A DNA stretch of 64,000 nucleotides, taken from Rhodospirillaceae bacterium (GTDB lineage Bacteria > Pseudomonadota > Alphaproteobacteria > SP197). The stretch covers positions 246,977 through 310,976 of the forward strand of contig PBNE01000006.1 in NCBI GenBank assembly GCA_002722885.1, written 5' to 3'. Below the pieces are notes generated by a model that was given only the letters and a program-made list of their open reading frames with translations, was not told the DNA's origin and ran no database searches. Positions within the stretch are counted from its first letter, which is position 1; every line of letters starts with the position of its first letter. Both the position numbers and the translations under genes were made by a program. Positions 26,979 through 35,604 of this stretch are shown piece after piece.

Positions 26979-28163
26979 ATGAGCTACGTGAAACCGTTCG
27001 AAAAGTCTGAGTTCGTTGGTCGCGTGCGTGACGTGAAACAGCGCATGGACGAGGCCGGCTTCGACCTGATCATCTGCCAGGACCCAGCTAACATGGCCTG
27101 GCTGACGGGTTTCGACAGCTGGTCCTTCTACACGCCACAGGCTGTTCTTGTGCATCTCGAGGAAGAGACCGCGATCTGGTTCGGCCGGGCTCAGGACGCC
27201 AAGTCGGCGCACATCACGACGGATCTGCCCGCGCACAACATTATCTCATTCTCCGAGCCGCTGGTGCATCACCCCACCCGGCACCCCTTCGACGAGATGT
27301 GTGACCTGATTCGGTCAAGGGGCTGGGCGACCGCGAGAGTCGGTGTCGAGCTCGACGCGCACTACTACACCGCCCGTGCACACCAGCACCTTGTTAATGG
27401 TCTTCCCGATGCCCGGCTTTCTGACAATCAGGGCCTGGTGAACTGGGCGCGGATCGTGAAGTCGGATGCCGAACTGCGGTACATGCGGGAGGCGGGCCGC
27501 ATCGTCACCGACTCGATGAACACCGCGATCTCGCGGCTCCGGCCGGGCACCCGTCAGTATGAGGTGATCGCCGATGTCTACCACACCCAGATCACGGGCT
27601 ATGACCACAAGTTCGGTGACTACACCGGGCTCTGCCCACTGATCCAGGTGGGCGAGGGGACCAACACACCGCATCTGACCTGGGCCGATGATCCGCTTCC
27701 GGAGAGCGGGCTGGTCGTCATGGAGATCGGCGCCGCCCGCCGGCACTATAATTGTCCTCTGACACGCACAATGCACATCGGAGCGCCACCCGAAGCCGTG
27801 TCACGCCTGGCTGATGTGATCGTCGAGGGCGGGGATGTCGCGCTGGATGCCGCGAAACCGGGCGTGACCTGTGAAGAGGTCGAAGCGCTGTGGCAGGGCG
27901 TTCTGAAGCGGAACGGTTACAGCAAGGACAGCCGTGTCGGTTACTCGATCGGGATCAACTATCCGCCGGATTGGGGCGAGCGCACGGCCAGTCTCCGCCC
28001 CGGCGACACGACGGTTCTGGAGGCCGGGATGTGTTTCCACTTTCAGTCTGGTGTCTGGCTCGAGGACTTCGGTGCGGCCATCTCCGAACCGTTTGTTGTG
28101 ACCGAGAGCGGCGGTGAGCGTCTGACCCATGCGGCCCGTGAGCTGATCGTGATCGACGTCTGA
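26979..28163 (+). CDS. M24 family protein, ectoine hydrolase (DoeA)-like, copy 1
   Basis: Creatinase/aminopeptidase-P fold protein of 394 residues; the start at 26979 follows a strong GGGGGAGGAGGG. The layout AWLTGFDSWSFYTPQ, GLVNWARIVKSDAELRYMRE and IGINYPPDWGERTASLRPGD closely resembles ectoine hydrolase DoeA. The segment corresponding to the first metal Asp pair reads VMEIGAARRHYNCPLTRT: both aspartates of dinuclear M24 peptidases are replaced (E and C), as in creatinase-like, metal-free members. It probably hydrolyses a cyclic or amide-bonded amino compound. No doeB/doeC genes are nearby, so ectoine as substrate is uncertain. Confidence 0.82.
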   Translation: MSYVKPFEKSEFVGRVRDVKQRMDEAGFDLIICQDPANMAWLTGFDSWSFYTPQAVLVHLEEETAIWFGRAQDAKSAHITTDLPAHNIISFSEPLVHHPTRHPFDEMCDLIRSRGWATARVGVELDAHYYTARAHQHLVNGLPDARLSDNQGLVNWARIVKSDAELRYMREAGRIVTDSMNTAISRLRPGTRQYEVIADVYHTQITGYDHKFGDYTGLCPLIQVGEGTNTPHLTWADDPLPESGLVVMEIGAARRHYNCPLTRTMHIGAPPEAVSRLADVIVEGGDVALDAAKPGVTCEEVEALWQGVLKRNGYSKDSRVGYSIGINYPPDWGERTASLRPGDTTVLEAGMCFHFQSGVWLEDFGAAISEPFVVTESGGERLTHAARELIVIDV

Positions 28164-28178
28164 CAGACCGGCCAGTCC

Positions 28179-28565
28179 TCAGCTCCGGTGCCTTGCCATA
28201 CACGTGATCTCGACATTGGACCCGCCCGCCAGCCTCGCTGATTCGGTGGTGGTGCGCGCCGGCCTCTTGTCCTCGGCGAAAAACGAGCCATAGACCGCGT
28301 TCATCGCGTCCATGTCGTCGAGATCGGTCAGATGAACATCGACGCGAACGATGGCGTCCATACCGAGACCGACCGAGGCCAGCAGGGTCTGCACCGTCTG
28401 CATCACCAGCCGTGTCTCGGCAGCGATGTCACCCACAATCTCGGCGCCACTTGCCATATCTGTCGCAACGATTCCGGCTAGAAAGACAGTGTCCTCGTCA
28501 CGCACGATATCGCTGTAGGGCGCCTCTCTGGGAAGCATGGTGGGATGCTGGATGTGCTCGGGCAT
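28179..28565 (-). CDS. RidA family protein (enamine/imine deaminase type)
   Basis: A 128-residue YjgF/YER057c/UK114 protein. DTVFLAGIVATDMASGAEIVG and the C-terminal NVEITCMARH fit the family, but the substrate Arg of archetypal RidA (usually in a P.R.T. or ..R..V.. motif) is only suggested by PARTTTES. Family members hydrolyse reactive enamines released by PLP enzymes or oxidases, which suits the amino-acid catabolic surroundings. It converges on the first M24 gene. Confidence 0.87.
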   Translation of the reverse strand: MPEHIQHPTMLPREAPYSDIVRDEDTVFLAGIVATDMASGAEIVGDIAAETRLVMQTVQTLLASVGLGMDAIVRVDVHLTDLDDMDAMNAVYGSFFAEDKRPARTTTESARLAGGSNVEITCMARHRS

Positions 28566-28974
28566 GGCGCGTCTCTCGTGTGTTAGGATTTGACTAACTT
28601 GATCTTACTTTAATGATACTTTTCTTATGTCAGGTCGTTGGGCTGCGGCCCCGCATCGCCGAGCAGACCCCGCATCTTTCGATGATGCAGGCTCTTGTCG
28701 CGAACGGCTTTGGTTATGGCCTGATGAACGTGCTGGGCAGAAACCTTCACGCCCCGGACGGCAAGGCGATTAACTGTGTGCCGATCAGCGGGCAGCACTG
28801 TCCTCTCTAGGCTGGGCCTGATCACGATGAGGGCAGAACGCAAGCCGCGCGTACTCTCCGCGTTCGAGGAACACTGTCGCGAGCGGGTGACCGCGCCCTA
28901 GTCTTCTGCCTTCGCACAGTGCATGGTTGAGGACATCGAGGCGGCGAACCTCTCAGAGCGCGAAGGAGCGGGTG
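28566..28974. other. 409-base stretch containing only a regulator remnant
   Basis: No intact gene is visible between the RidA start and the GST start. The first ~45 bases are AT-rich and could be a promoter for RidA or for the former LysR gene. From about 28631 to 28901 lies the frameshifted LysR tail described separately. Confidence 0.6.
28631..28901 (+). pseudogene. Second LysR-type regulator remnant with a frameshift
   Basis: The frame from about 28613 reads RPRIAEQTPHLSMMQALVAN then GFGYGLMNVLGR and DGKAINCVPISG, a LysR effector-domain C-terminus. It hits TAG at 28808. Removing one base there restores RLGLITMRAERKPRVLSAFE and EHCRERV to a TAG at 28899, the usual LysR ending. The DNA-binding domain is absent. 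It precedes the GST gene by about 75 bases. Confidence 0.72.
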
Positions 28975-29610
28975 ATGACCTACAAACTGTTTTACGCGAC
29001 CGGCAGTGCCGCCATGGGTGTGAGGACCATACTGGAAGAAGTCGGCGCCGACTATGAGCTGATCCAGTCGACCATCGACATGGACAAGCCCCGCCCGCCC
29101 AAACAGCTCGCCATCAATCCCAATGGCTGGGTTCCGGTGCTGATCTGGGACGATCATGCCATGTACGAATGCGCGGCGATCACCATCTTCCTGTGCGACC
29201 GCCATGCCGAGGCGGGGCTGGCCCCCCGCCAAGACGAACCCGAACGCGGCGTGTTCCTGCAGACGCTCGTCTACTTCTCGAGCTCCGTCCAGAACGCCTT
29301 CCAGCTCAATTACTATCCCGACCGGTTTGCCGACACCCCGGCCGATGAGGCCAGCGCGGTCCGGCGCGGTATCCGGCGCTTGCGTGAAACCTGGGGTGTG
29401 ATCGACGACCAGATCGGTGACAGCCAATGGATCTTGGGCGATCGGTTCAGCGCCGCTGATATCTATCTCTTCATGCTGACGACCTGGCTGAACACGTCGC
29501 TGGGTCAGCCCCGGGTCGACAAGTTTCCCAATGTCCAGCGCATCGCAAACGCGGTCATGGCCCGGCCCAGTGTCCAGAAGGTCTACGCGGAGTGGATTGC
29601 CGCCCAGTAG
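28975..29610 (+). CDS. Glutathione S-transferase family protein
   Basis: A 211-residue GST. The start at 28975 has GAAGGAG upstream. The N-terminal thioredoxin-fold half (YKLFYATGSAAMGVRTILEE, then NPNGWVPVLIWDD and ECAAITIFLCDRH) carries the usual cis-Pro and Glu/Ser-type glutathione contacts (E-C-A-A instead of the common E-S-x-A). The all-helical C-terminal half contains GDRFSAADIYLF, the N-capping box. It is convergent with the second M24 gene. Substrate unknown. Confidence 0.9.
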   Translation: MTYKLFYATGSAAMGVRTILEEVGADYELIQSTIDMDKPRPPKQLAINPNGWVPVLIWDDHAMYECAAITIFLCDRHAEAGLAPRQDEPERGVFLQTLVYFSSSVQNAFQLNYYPDRFADTPADEASAVRRGIRRLRETWGVIDDQIGDSQWILGDRFSAADIYLFMLTTWLNTSLGQPRVDKFPNVQRIANAVMARPSVQKVYAEWIAAQ

Positions 29611-29617
29611 GGGAACC

Positions 29618-30793
29618 TCAGATGTCGATCACGTTCACATCGCGCGGAAACTGCGTCAGGCAGACGGCATCGCGGTCGCGGACATGGATGGTTTCGCTGA
29701 GCTCCATGCCCCAGCCCTCCATCCACATGCCTAGGATGATGTGAACCACGGCGTTTTCGGGCAGCGGTGTCCGGTCGTCAGGGCGGAAGCTGATGGTGTG
29801 CTCGCCCCAGTCCGGCGAGTATCCAACACCGATCGAGTAGCCGATGCGGCTTTTCTTCTCGAGGCCGTAGCGGTCCAGAACGGCCTGCCAGGCGGCGTGC
29901 ACGTCGCAGCACAACACATCTGATTTCATGGCATTCAGGACTTCATCCATGCCTTCGCCCACGGCCTTCGCCGTCGTGACCAGTGCTTCGGGTGGCTTGC
30001 CAAGGTGGGCCGTGCGCGCCAGCCCGGCGTTGTAGCGTTTGCGGCAGCCCCCCAGTTCGAACGCGATGGTCTGGTCTTTCTCAAATGGCGCGTCAGTCCA
30101 CATCGGATGGGCCGTCGAGGCCGCTTCACCGGCCAGGACAAGCGGGTGGAGCGCGGTCATGTCTCCGCCAAACTCTGGCGTGCCCCGGACCTGGGCGGCG
30201 ATGATCTCGGCCATCAGGTCGCATTGGCGCACGCCAGGACGCACGCCGTCATAGGCTGTCTGCATGGCCTTGCCCGCGATCACGGCCGCCTGCTGTAGCA
30301 TCGCGATTTCGGCCGGGCTCTTGATCAGTCGTTGCCAGTTCACCAGTAGGGCGCAGTCCGACCAGGTGCTGTTCGGCAGCTTCGCCTTGAGGTGACCGAC
30401 GGCCGCCGGGGTCAGGAAGTAGACGTCGCTTTCGTAGCCGATGCGTTGGCCATCCATGCCCCGGGCCGCCATCCAGTCGCCCATGAACGCGGCGGGATGG
30501 GTTTGCGCCTGTTGCACGAGATCTTCGGGGAAGGAGACGACCTGGTCAGCCGGCAGATAGGTTGTGAAGGCCGCCGCGCCGGCATCCATCTCCCGGCCGA
30601 TCCAGGTGGGGTTGCAGTCCTGACCCACGACCATGACCTGCGGTGTGTAGAATGACCAGGCGTCGTAGCCGGTCAGCCAGTTGACGTTGGCGGGCTCGCC
30701 GACCACCAGCAGGTCGAAGCCCTTGTCCGCCATGGCCTGGCGCACGCGGGTCAGGCGATCAGCATACTCGTTGCGAGAAAAGGGTGGGGGCAT
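29618..30793 (-). CDS. M24 family protein, ectoine hydrolase (DoeA)-like, copy 2
   Basis: A 391-residue paralogue of the M24 protein at 26979, with NWLTGYDAWSFYTPQ, LLVNWQRLIKSPAEIAML and IGVGYSPDWGEHTISFRPDD. The position of the first metal ligands reads FELGGCRKRYNAGLARTAHL, so the two Asp of M24 metallopeptidases are again replaced (E and A). AGGAC upstream of the ATG at 30793 supports the start. Two divergent DoeA-like copies in four kilobases suggest two related substrates or a hetero-oligomer. Confidence 0.82.
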   Translation of the reverse strand: MPPPFSRNEYADRLTRVRQAMADKGFDLLVVGEPANVNWLTGYDAWSFYTPQVMVVGQDCNPTWIGREMDAGAAAFTTYLPADQVVSFPEDLVQQAQTHPAAFMGDWMAARGMDGQRIGYESDVYFLTPAAVGHLKAKLPNSTWSDCALLVNWQRLIKSPAEIAMLQQAAVIAGKAMQTAYDGVRPGVRQCDLMAEIIAAQVRGTPEFGGDMTALHPLVLAGEAASTAHPMWTDAPFEKDQTIAFELGGCRKRYNAGLARTAHLGKPPEALVTTAKAVGEGMDEVLNAMKSDVLCCDVHAAWQAVLDRYGLEKKSRIGYSIGVGYSPDWGEHTISFRPDDRTPLPENAVVHIILGMWMEGWGMELSETIHVRDRDAVCLTQFPRDVNVIDI

Positions 30794-30824
30794 TGAACTG
30801 TCCTTGCTTCACGAATGACCGCGG

Positions 30825-31655
30825 TCATTCCTTGTCGAGCGCTTCGAGGAACTTCTCCTCCTCATCCGGATGCATCGTGACCGACTGTTCCAGATAGGGG
30901 AAGTTGCGCGTCGTGACTACGCCGTGGAAGGCCTTCAGCGCGGTGACACGCTCCTCGTACATCTGCTTGTGCAGCCGGCCCAGATTGCCAAAGGCGTGGA
31001 CGTGTTTGGGTGGACTGTCTTCCTCGCTAGCCTCGCCGCAGATGTCTGCCATGAACAGGAAGACGGCATCGCCCGCGTTGCCGGACCCCAGAGAGAATGT
31101 CACGATCGAGGTCTTCTCGTTGACGGCCCGCAGCACCTCTTCGGCGATGCACTCCACCTCGACGGCAAAGACACCGGCGCTCTCCATACGCTTGAGGGTG
31201 CGGTAGATCTCCATGGCCTCATCGGCGGTGCGGCCCCAGGCGCGCAAACCGCCGTACCAGTGACTGAACGTGGGGATCAGTCCGATATGGTGCTGGACCG
31301 GAATATTCTCTTTGGCCAGTATTTCGACCACGTCATAGGACGGCAGCGTGTAGTACATGTCCGAGCCGTTGCGCATGTCCTCGATGGCATGGCTCAGGAT
31401 TTCGTCGGGCGTGCCGAACTGTGACCAGGTCATGCCGGTGCCGATGAAATGGGTCGGCGCGATCTCCCAGGCTTCGGTGACATCCATGCCGATGGTCAAA
31501 AGATCGATCCCGGCATCGACACAGGCCTGAAGTTCGGTGGCGTCCTTCGGGTTGCGCATGCTCAGTCGTTTGCCCGGCCCCTTAAGGGCCTGCAGGTCCG
31601 ACACTGTGTAGTTTCGCTGTGCCGGACGTCGTCCGAAATCGTAAATACGCCGCAT
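30825..31655 (-). CDS. PanB-like (ketopantoate hydroxymethyltransferase family) protein
   Basis: A 276-residue phosphoenolpyruvate/pyruvate-superfamily barrel. HHIGLIPTFSHWYGGLRAWG corresponds to the PanB 'GLTPQ...GG..VQG' region, and SAGVFAVEVECIAEEVLRAV to PanB's 'GA..IVLE.VP..LA..I', so the catalytic Glu is retained. It diverges elsewhere (SLGSGNAGDAVFLFMADI in place of IGIGAG..CDGQVLV), so pantothenate synthesis is doubtful. It is 31 bases upstream of copy 2 of the M24 gene, apparently one operon, and may be an aldolase acting on a related C4-C5 ketoacid. Confidence 0.75.
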   Translation of the reverse strand: MRRIYDFGRRPAQRNYTVSDLQALKGPGKRLSMRNPKDATELQACVDAGIDLLTIGMDVTEAWEIAPTHFIGTGMTWSQFGTPDEILSHAIEDMRNGSDMYYTLPSYDVVEILAKENIPVQHHIGLIPTFSHWYGGLRAWGRTADEAMEIYRTLKRMESAGVFAVEVECIAEEVLRAVNEKTSIVTFSLGSGNAGDAVFLFMADICGEASEEDSPPKHVHAFGNLGRLHKQMYEERVTALKAFHGVVTTRNFPYLEQSVTMHPDEEEKFLEALDKE

Positions 31656-31757
31656 GGCCGATCATCCCTTGTTTCCTCCTCCGGTCCGGCGTTTCGCCTC
31701 AGTGAACCAGCCATGTACCATGGCTTTGAACAGGGGCGGACGACAACAGGAGACACC

Positions 31758-32216
31758 ATGACAACCTTTCTGGAACAGGCCGAAGGCGGCTGCATGTGCG
31801 GCGCCGTGCGCTATCGTGTGGATGGCGCGCCGATGTCGTCGATTTACTGCCATTGCATGAGTTGCCGCCGCCATACCGGTGCACTGGTCGTCGCTCTGGC
31901 GGGCTATCGGCGCGATCAGGTGACCTACACGAAGGGGAAACCGAAGATCTTTCAGTCCTCACCCGGTGTCGGTCGCGCCTTCTGCGGCGACTGCGGAACG
32001 CCCATGACCTGGGAAGGGGACGGCGGCGAGATCGGCCCCATGGTCGAGTTCCTCGTCAACACCTTCGACAATCCGCAGGACTTCGAACCCGAGTGTCATA
32101 TCCATCATCAGGAGCGGTTGCCCTGGCTGGAACTTCACGACAGCCTGCCGCGCTACGCCGTCTGGCATGACGGTGACGATGAGCCCTATCTCCACGGGCC
32201 CGCTGACAACACCTAA
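31758..32216 (+). CDS. GFA family protein (glutathione-dependent formaldehyde-activating-like)
   Basis: A 152-residue CENP-V/GFA zinc-fold protein, starting at 31758 after CAGGAGACACC. The metal cysteines are GGCMCGAVRY, YCHCMSCRRHTG and FCGDCGTPM, the standard GFA pattern. Despite the family name, most members have unknown substrates. Its stop overlaps the convergent oxygenase gene stop (32213-32216). Confidence 0.88.
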   Translation: MTTFLEQAEGGCMCGAVRYRVDGAPMSSIYCHCMSCRRHTGALVVALAGYRRDQVTYTKGKPKIFQSSPGVGRAFCGDCGTPMTWEGDGGEIGPMVEFLVNTFDNPQDFEPECHIHHQERLPWLELHDSLPRYAVWHDGDDEPYLHGPADNT

Positions 32217-33436
32217 CCTGCGTTCTCTACCTCGCTGCGCTCGAGATTGCTTAGGATCAGGTTGTTCATGGTGTAATGCATCGCGTCCCAGAACGCTGAA
32301 TAGAACTGGGTCTCGACGGCCGGCGAGTGGCGGGCGCGCTGGATCGATTCACAGATGCGGTTGTCTTCGACACGCGCCTTGATGCCGGCGCCCATCGATT
32401 GCTTGCGGTCATTCAGGAGTGTGGGATCTGTGGCGCCGTCCTGGTCAAAGAAGGTCGCGACCCGCTGGGTGCCGGTTTCCGGGCCTTCGGGCAGGAAGAA
32501 GGCGATGCGGGCGGCATTACCCAGGACTGTGGTCACCCAGTTGGGATAGACATTGGAGATCGTGTTGACCCGGTTGGGCGTGCCGTCCTTGTTTTGAACG
32601 GGCGGCAGCCGGGTCTCGCCATAGAACGATGATCCGATGGCGTTGTCATAGCACAGCCCCAGATACCCTGAAGGGTCGTTAATCTCCGTGTAGGTCTTGT
32701 TGCGGTTCTCGTCGACGCGGGGGCTGTGCGGCGACCGCCGGTACATCTCGTGCACGAAAGCTTCATGATAGACGTTCGGCGAATAGTTCTCGTAGACCGT
32801 CTTCCAGTTCGATGCGATGGGCAGGGAGTTGATCATCGGCTGGTCGTTGTCGCCCAGGCCGATCTCCAGACGTTCCAGATCGATCCGTTCCAGGTGCTTG
32901 AGCACGGCGGCATACTGTCCGGCGAAGGGGACCGGGTGTTTGCCGAGGTGGACGAACAGTGTCGACATCCACTCTTCGCAAGGGATCGGAATCAGATCTG
33001 CGTCAAGTGCCTTGAGGTCGACCTCGGCGGCATCAGGCGTGCCGTCCCAGTAGTTCGCCTTCAGCAGTGTGCCATCCAGACCGTAGGTCCAGCCGTGATA
33101 GGGGCCGGTGATGGTCTTCAGGCCCCGCTTGCTGCTGGTCGCGACCTCACAGCCGTCGTAGGGGCAGACATTGTGGAAGGCACGCGCTGTGCCGTCGGTA
33201 TCGCGCACCAGGAGAATGGGATAGCCCAGGATGGTCATCGGTTCGATGTCACCGGGCTCGGGGATGCTGGTCCGGAAGGCCACTGCCAGCCAGCTTTCCG
33301 CCAACGCCCAGCGGACCTCGAAGTCGTAGAAACCCTGGTCGATGAAGGCGTGACGGGGGAAGGTGCGCGCGGTTTCGATCGGCGCGCGGATGGCGTTCCG
33401 TTCGTCCTGGGTCAGAAGGTCCTTGAGGGTCGTCAT
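32213..33436 (-). CDS. Ring-hydroxylating oxygenase alpha-subunit homologue lacking canonical Rieske ligands
   Basis: A 407-residue protein starting at ATG 33436. It aligns by eye with Rieske oxygenase alpha subunits along its length. Normally the 2Fe-2S ligands are C-x-H and C-x2-H; here the corresponding text is NVCPYDGC and TGPYHGW, so the first His is Tyr and the second Cys is Gly. Two of four ligands are missing. The catalytic domain keeps the mononuclear iron pattern: NWKTVYENYSPNVYHEAFVH (His-x4-His) and a candidate Asp in SAFWDAMH. It may be an oxygenase homologue with another electron route, or a non-redox enzyme. It is not paired with a beta subunit. Confidence 0.8.
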   Translation of the reverse strand: MTTLKDLLTQDERNAIRAPIETARTFPRHAFIDQGFYDFEVRWALAESWLAVAFRTSIPEPGDIEPMTILGYPILLVRDTDGTARAFHNVCPYDGCEVATSSKRGLKTITGPYHGWTYGLDGTLLKANYWDGTPDAAEVDLKALDADLIPIPCEEWMSTLFVHLGKHPVPFAGQYAAVLKHLERIDLERLEIGLGDNDQPMINSLPIASNWKTVYENYSPNVYHEAFVHEMYRRSPHSPRVDENRNKTYTEINDPSGYLGLCYDNAIGSSFYGETRLPPVQNKDGTPNRVNTISNVYPNWVTTVLGNAARIAFFLPEGPETGTQRVATFFDQDGATDPTLLNDRKQSMGAGIKARVEDNRICESIQRARHSPAVETQFYSAFWDAMHYTMNNLILSNLERSEVENAG

Positions 33437-33579
33437 CCAGCTGTCTCCCGTGTCACAGCGACTTTCTTGCATCCAGTCTAGGCAGCAATCGTTCGCGGTA
33501 GAACCCGGACGCCGGTTTGCGGCAGGTTCCTGTCTGGTGGACACTGTTGTCTGACAAGTCACACCAGGGAGTGCAGCCC

Positions 33580-35601
33580 ATGCAGGCCAGGTCAGATGTT
33601 GCAGGTGAGCGCCTGTTCACCTTCGCGATCATTGCCGACACCCATGTGACCGAAGAGGAAGCTGCCGCGATCGGCGGCTACGACATCGACACCGTCAGGC
33701 TCGGCGCCGGCCGCTCCCGCTATGTTGTCCATGAGATCAATCGTCTGAAGCCGGACTTCGTGATCCATCTCGGCGACATCACCCACCCGGAGCCCGGCAC
33801 ACCAGCCTATGAGGACTCGGCCAACCGGTTCCACAGGGTGCACGACGAACTCGATTGCCCACTCTACCTCGTGCCCGGCAACCACGACATCGGTGAAAAG
33901 GCCTTTCCCGGTGAACCGCTGCCCGATCAGCACGCCCAGCACACGGTCAACGAGGCGATGATCGCCGAGTACGAAAAGCACTTTCAGGCCCAGTACTTCT
34001 CATTTGAGCATGAAGACTGCCTGTTCATCGCGATCAACGGAATGATTGTGAATTCGGCCCTGGCCTGTGAAGCCGAGCAGCGCGCGTGGCTCGAAGGTCT
34101 GCTCGAGGCCAACCGGGGCCGACGCATCTTTGTGTTTTCACACTACCCCGCCTACCTCTCGGACCCTGCGGAGACCGAACACTACGACGCCACGGACGAG
34201 CCCGGGCGGTCCTGGCTGGTCTGCCTGCTCGATCGCTACGGCGTTGAGGCGTTTTTTTCCGGCCACGTGCACAATTTCTTCTTCAACCGGTGCGGCGACA
34301 CCCACTGTTACGTACTGCCATCAACCTGCTTCCTGCGTCACGACTACCACGAGCTCTTCAAGGTTGCGCCAGGCATGAAGCAGGGCCGTCACGATACGGC
34401 CAAGCTGGGCTACGGCCTGGTTGAAGTGCACGCCAGCGGCCATCTCCATCACACGATCCGTAGTCATGGCCGAACTCTGGAGCCGGATGCGGAGCTGCCC
34501 CCCGCAACCCACGTTCTGCCCCGCGTTCACGGTCTGGCGCCAGACCGTCGCGGCGTCGGGCTCTATCTTCGCCAGCCGTGGTGCGACAGTGCCGATATCC
34601 CGACGCCCTGGGGTCTCGATGCCTTCCGACGTAAGCGCATCCGCAACGACTATCCGCTGCTGGCCCTCTGGGAGATGGGCGTGCGTGACCTGCGAGTGCC
34701 GCTGGATGACCTGGCCGATCCCGCGACGCGTTCCCGGATGGTCGACCTTGCGTCCCTGGGCCATCGCTTCACGGCCTATTCCTATGGTCTTCCGAAAGGG
34801 GCGGCCCGTCAGGTCCTGGTCGACCATGGCGCGGTTCTGGCTGCGTGGGAGGTGATCGCTCCCAGCACCAGCCTGGCCGGACTTCTTCCGGGGCTCGCCG
34901 AATTGAGAGGCGAGACACCGGTCCTGTTCAACGCCAGCCGCGTCTTTGCTGAATCCTTCAGCAGCAGCCACGGCCTGCAGGCCGAGGAACGTGGCGCGGT
35001 GGAAGCACTTTTGGCTCTCGATGGTGCCCGGAACGTGATCGACGGCATGGTCTTCGGAGCCGCCCGGGACGAGTCGCCCGCCCGGGTGGTCGAAGTCGCC
35101 CGCAGAAGTGTCGAGGGTCTCGGTGTCACCGCGACCGTCCATGTCCAGTTTGCCCACCGCAAGCTGCTCGACGAAGCCGAAACCGCATGGACCGATGCCA
35201 ACCGCGTTGCCGAAGCCGTCGTGGCCGCTCTGGCCCACGATGATGTGACGATGATGCTCGACAACTTCACCGGCATCGACCGGGGCTACTACTTCAGCGG
35301 CGGCCTGGTCGACCGCGTCTACAACCCGCTCGATGGCGCCCGCATCGTGCGCCACCTGCATGCGGCTCTGGGTGAGGGATGTGCGATCACGGCGATCCAG
35401 GATGGAGCCGCCGCGAGGGTCATCATGATGGCGGGCAGCAGCGGAGAAGCCGCGCTGGTTCTGCCCGCAGCAGGACACGAGCGCGCGATGGCAGCGGAAG
35501 ACCTGTCGGGGTTGCGTGGACGTTGCATCGACCTGCGCAGCGGGGACGAGACCTCCGAGGTTGCCGCTGGGCCCGCGCTGGTTCTCACCGAGCCCGACTG
35601 A
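33580..35601 (+). CDS. Calcineurin-like metallophosphoesterase fused to a large unknown C-terminal domain
   Basis: A 673-residue protein starting at 33580 (AGGGAG upstream). The N-terminal ~300 residues form a metallophosphoesterase domain with every motif: IADTHV, HLGDITH, PGNHDIG, FSHYPAYL and SGHVHNFF. The remaining ~320 residues are not recognised; repeated strand-helix text (LLALWEMGVRDLRVPLDDLA, VLFNASRVFAESFS, VTMMLDNFTGIDRGY) suggests a TIM-barrel-like fold. No signal peptide is seen. The domain pairing suggests a phosphodiesterase/phosphatase joined to a second catalytic or carbohydrate-binding module. Confidence 0.82.
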   Translation: MQARSDVAGERLFTFAIIADTHVTEEEAAAIGGYDIDTVRLGAGRSRYVVHEINRLKPDFVIHLGDITHPEPGTPAYEDSANRFHRVHDELDCPLYLVPGNHDIGEKAFPGEPLPDQHAQHTVNEAMIAEYEKHFQAQYFSFEHEDCLFIAINGMIVNSALACEAEQRAWLEGLLEANRGRRIFVFSHYPAYLSDPAETEHYDATDEPGRSWLVCLLDRYGVEAFFSGHVHNFFFNRCGDTHCYVLPSTCFLRHDYHELFKVAPGMKQGRHDTAKLGYGLVEVHASGHLHHTIRSHGRTLEPDAELPPATHVLPRVHGLAPDRRGVGLYLRQPWCDSADIPTPWGLDAFRRKRIRNDYPLLALWEMGVRDLRVPLDDLADPATRSRMVDLASLGHRFTAYSYGLPKGAARQVLVDHGAVLAAWEVIAPSTSLAGLLPGLAELRGETPVLFNASRVFAESFSSSHGLQAEERGAVEALLALDGARNVIDGMVFGAARDESPARVVEVARRSVEGLGVTATVHVQFAHRKLLDEAETAWTDANRVAEAVVAALAHDDVTMMLDNFTGIDRGYYFSGGLVDRVYNPLDGARIVRHLHAALGEGCAITAIQDGAAARVIMMAGSSGEAALVLPAAGHERAMAAEDLSGLRGRCIDLRSGDETSEVAAGPALVLTEPD

Positions 35602-35604
35602 CCG

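Noticed and set aside
30825..31655. Genuine pantothenate-pathway panB
   Set aside because: Key motifs are divergent and no panC is nearby; only the family is supported.
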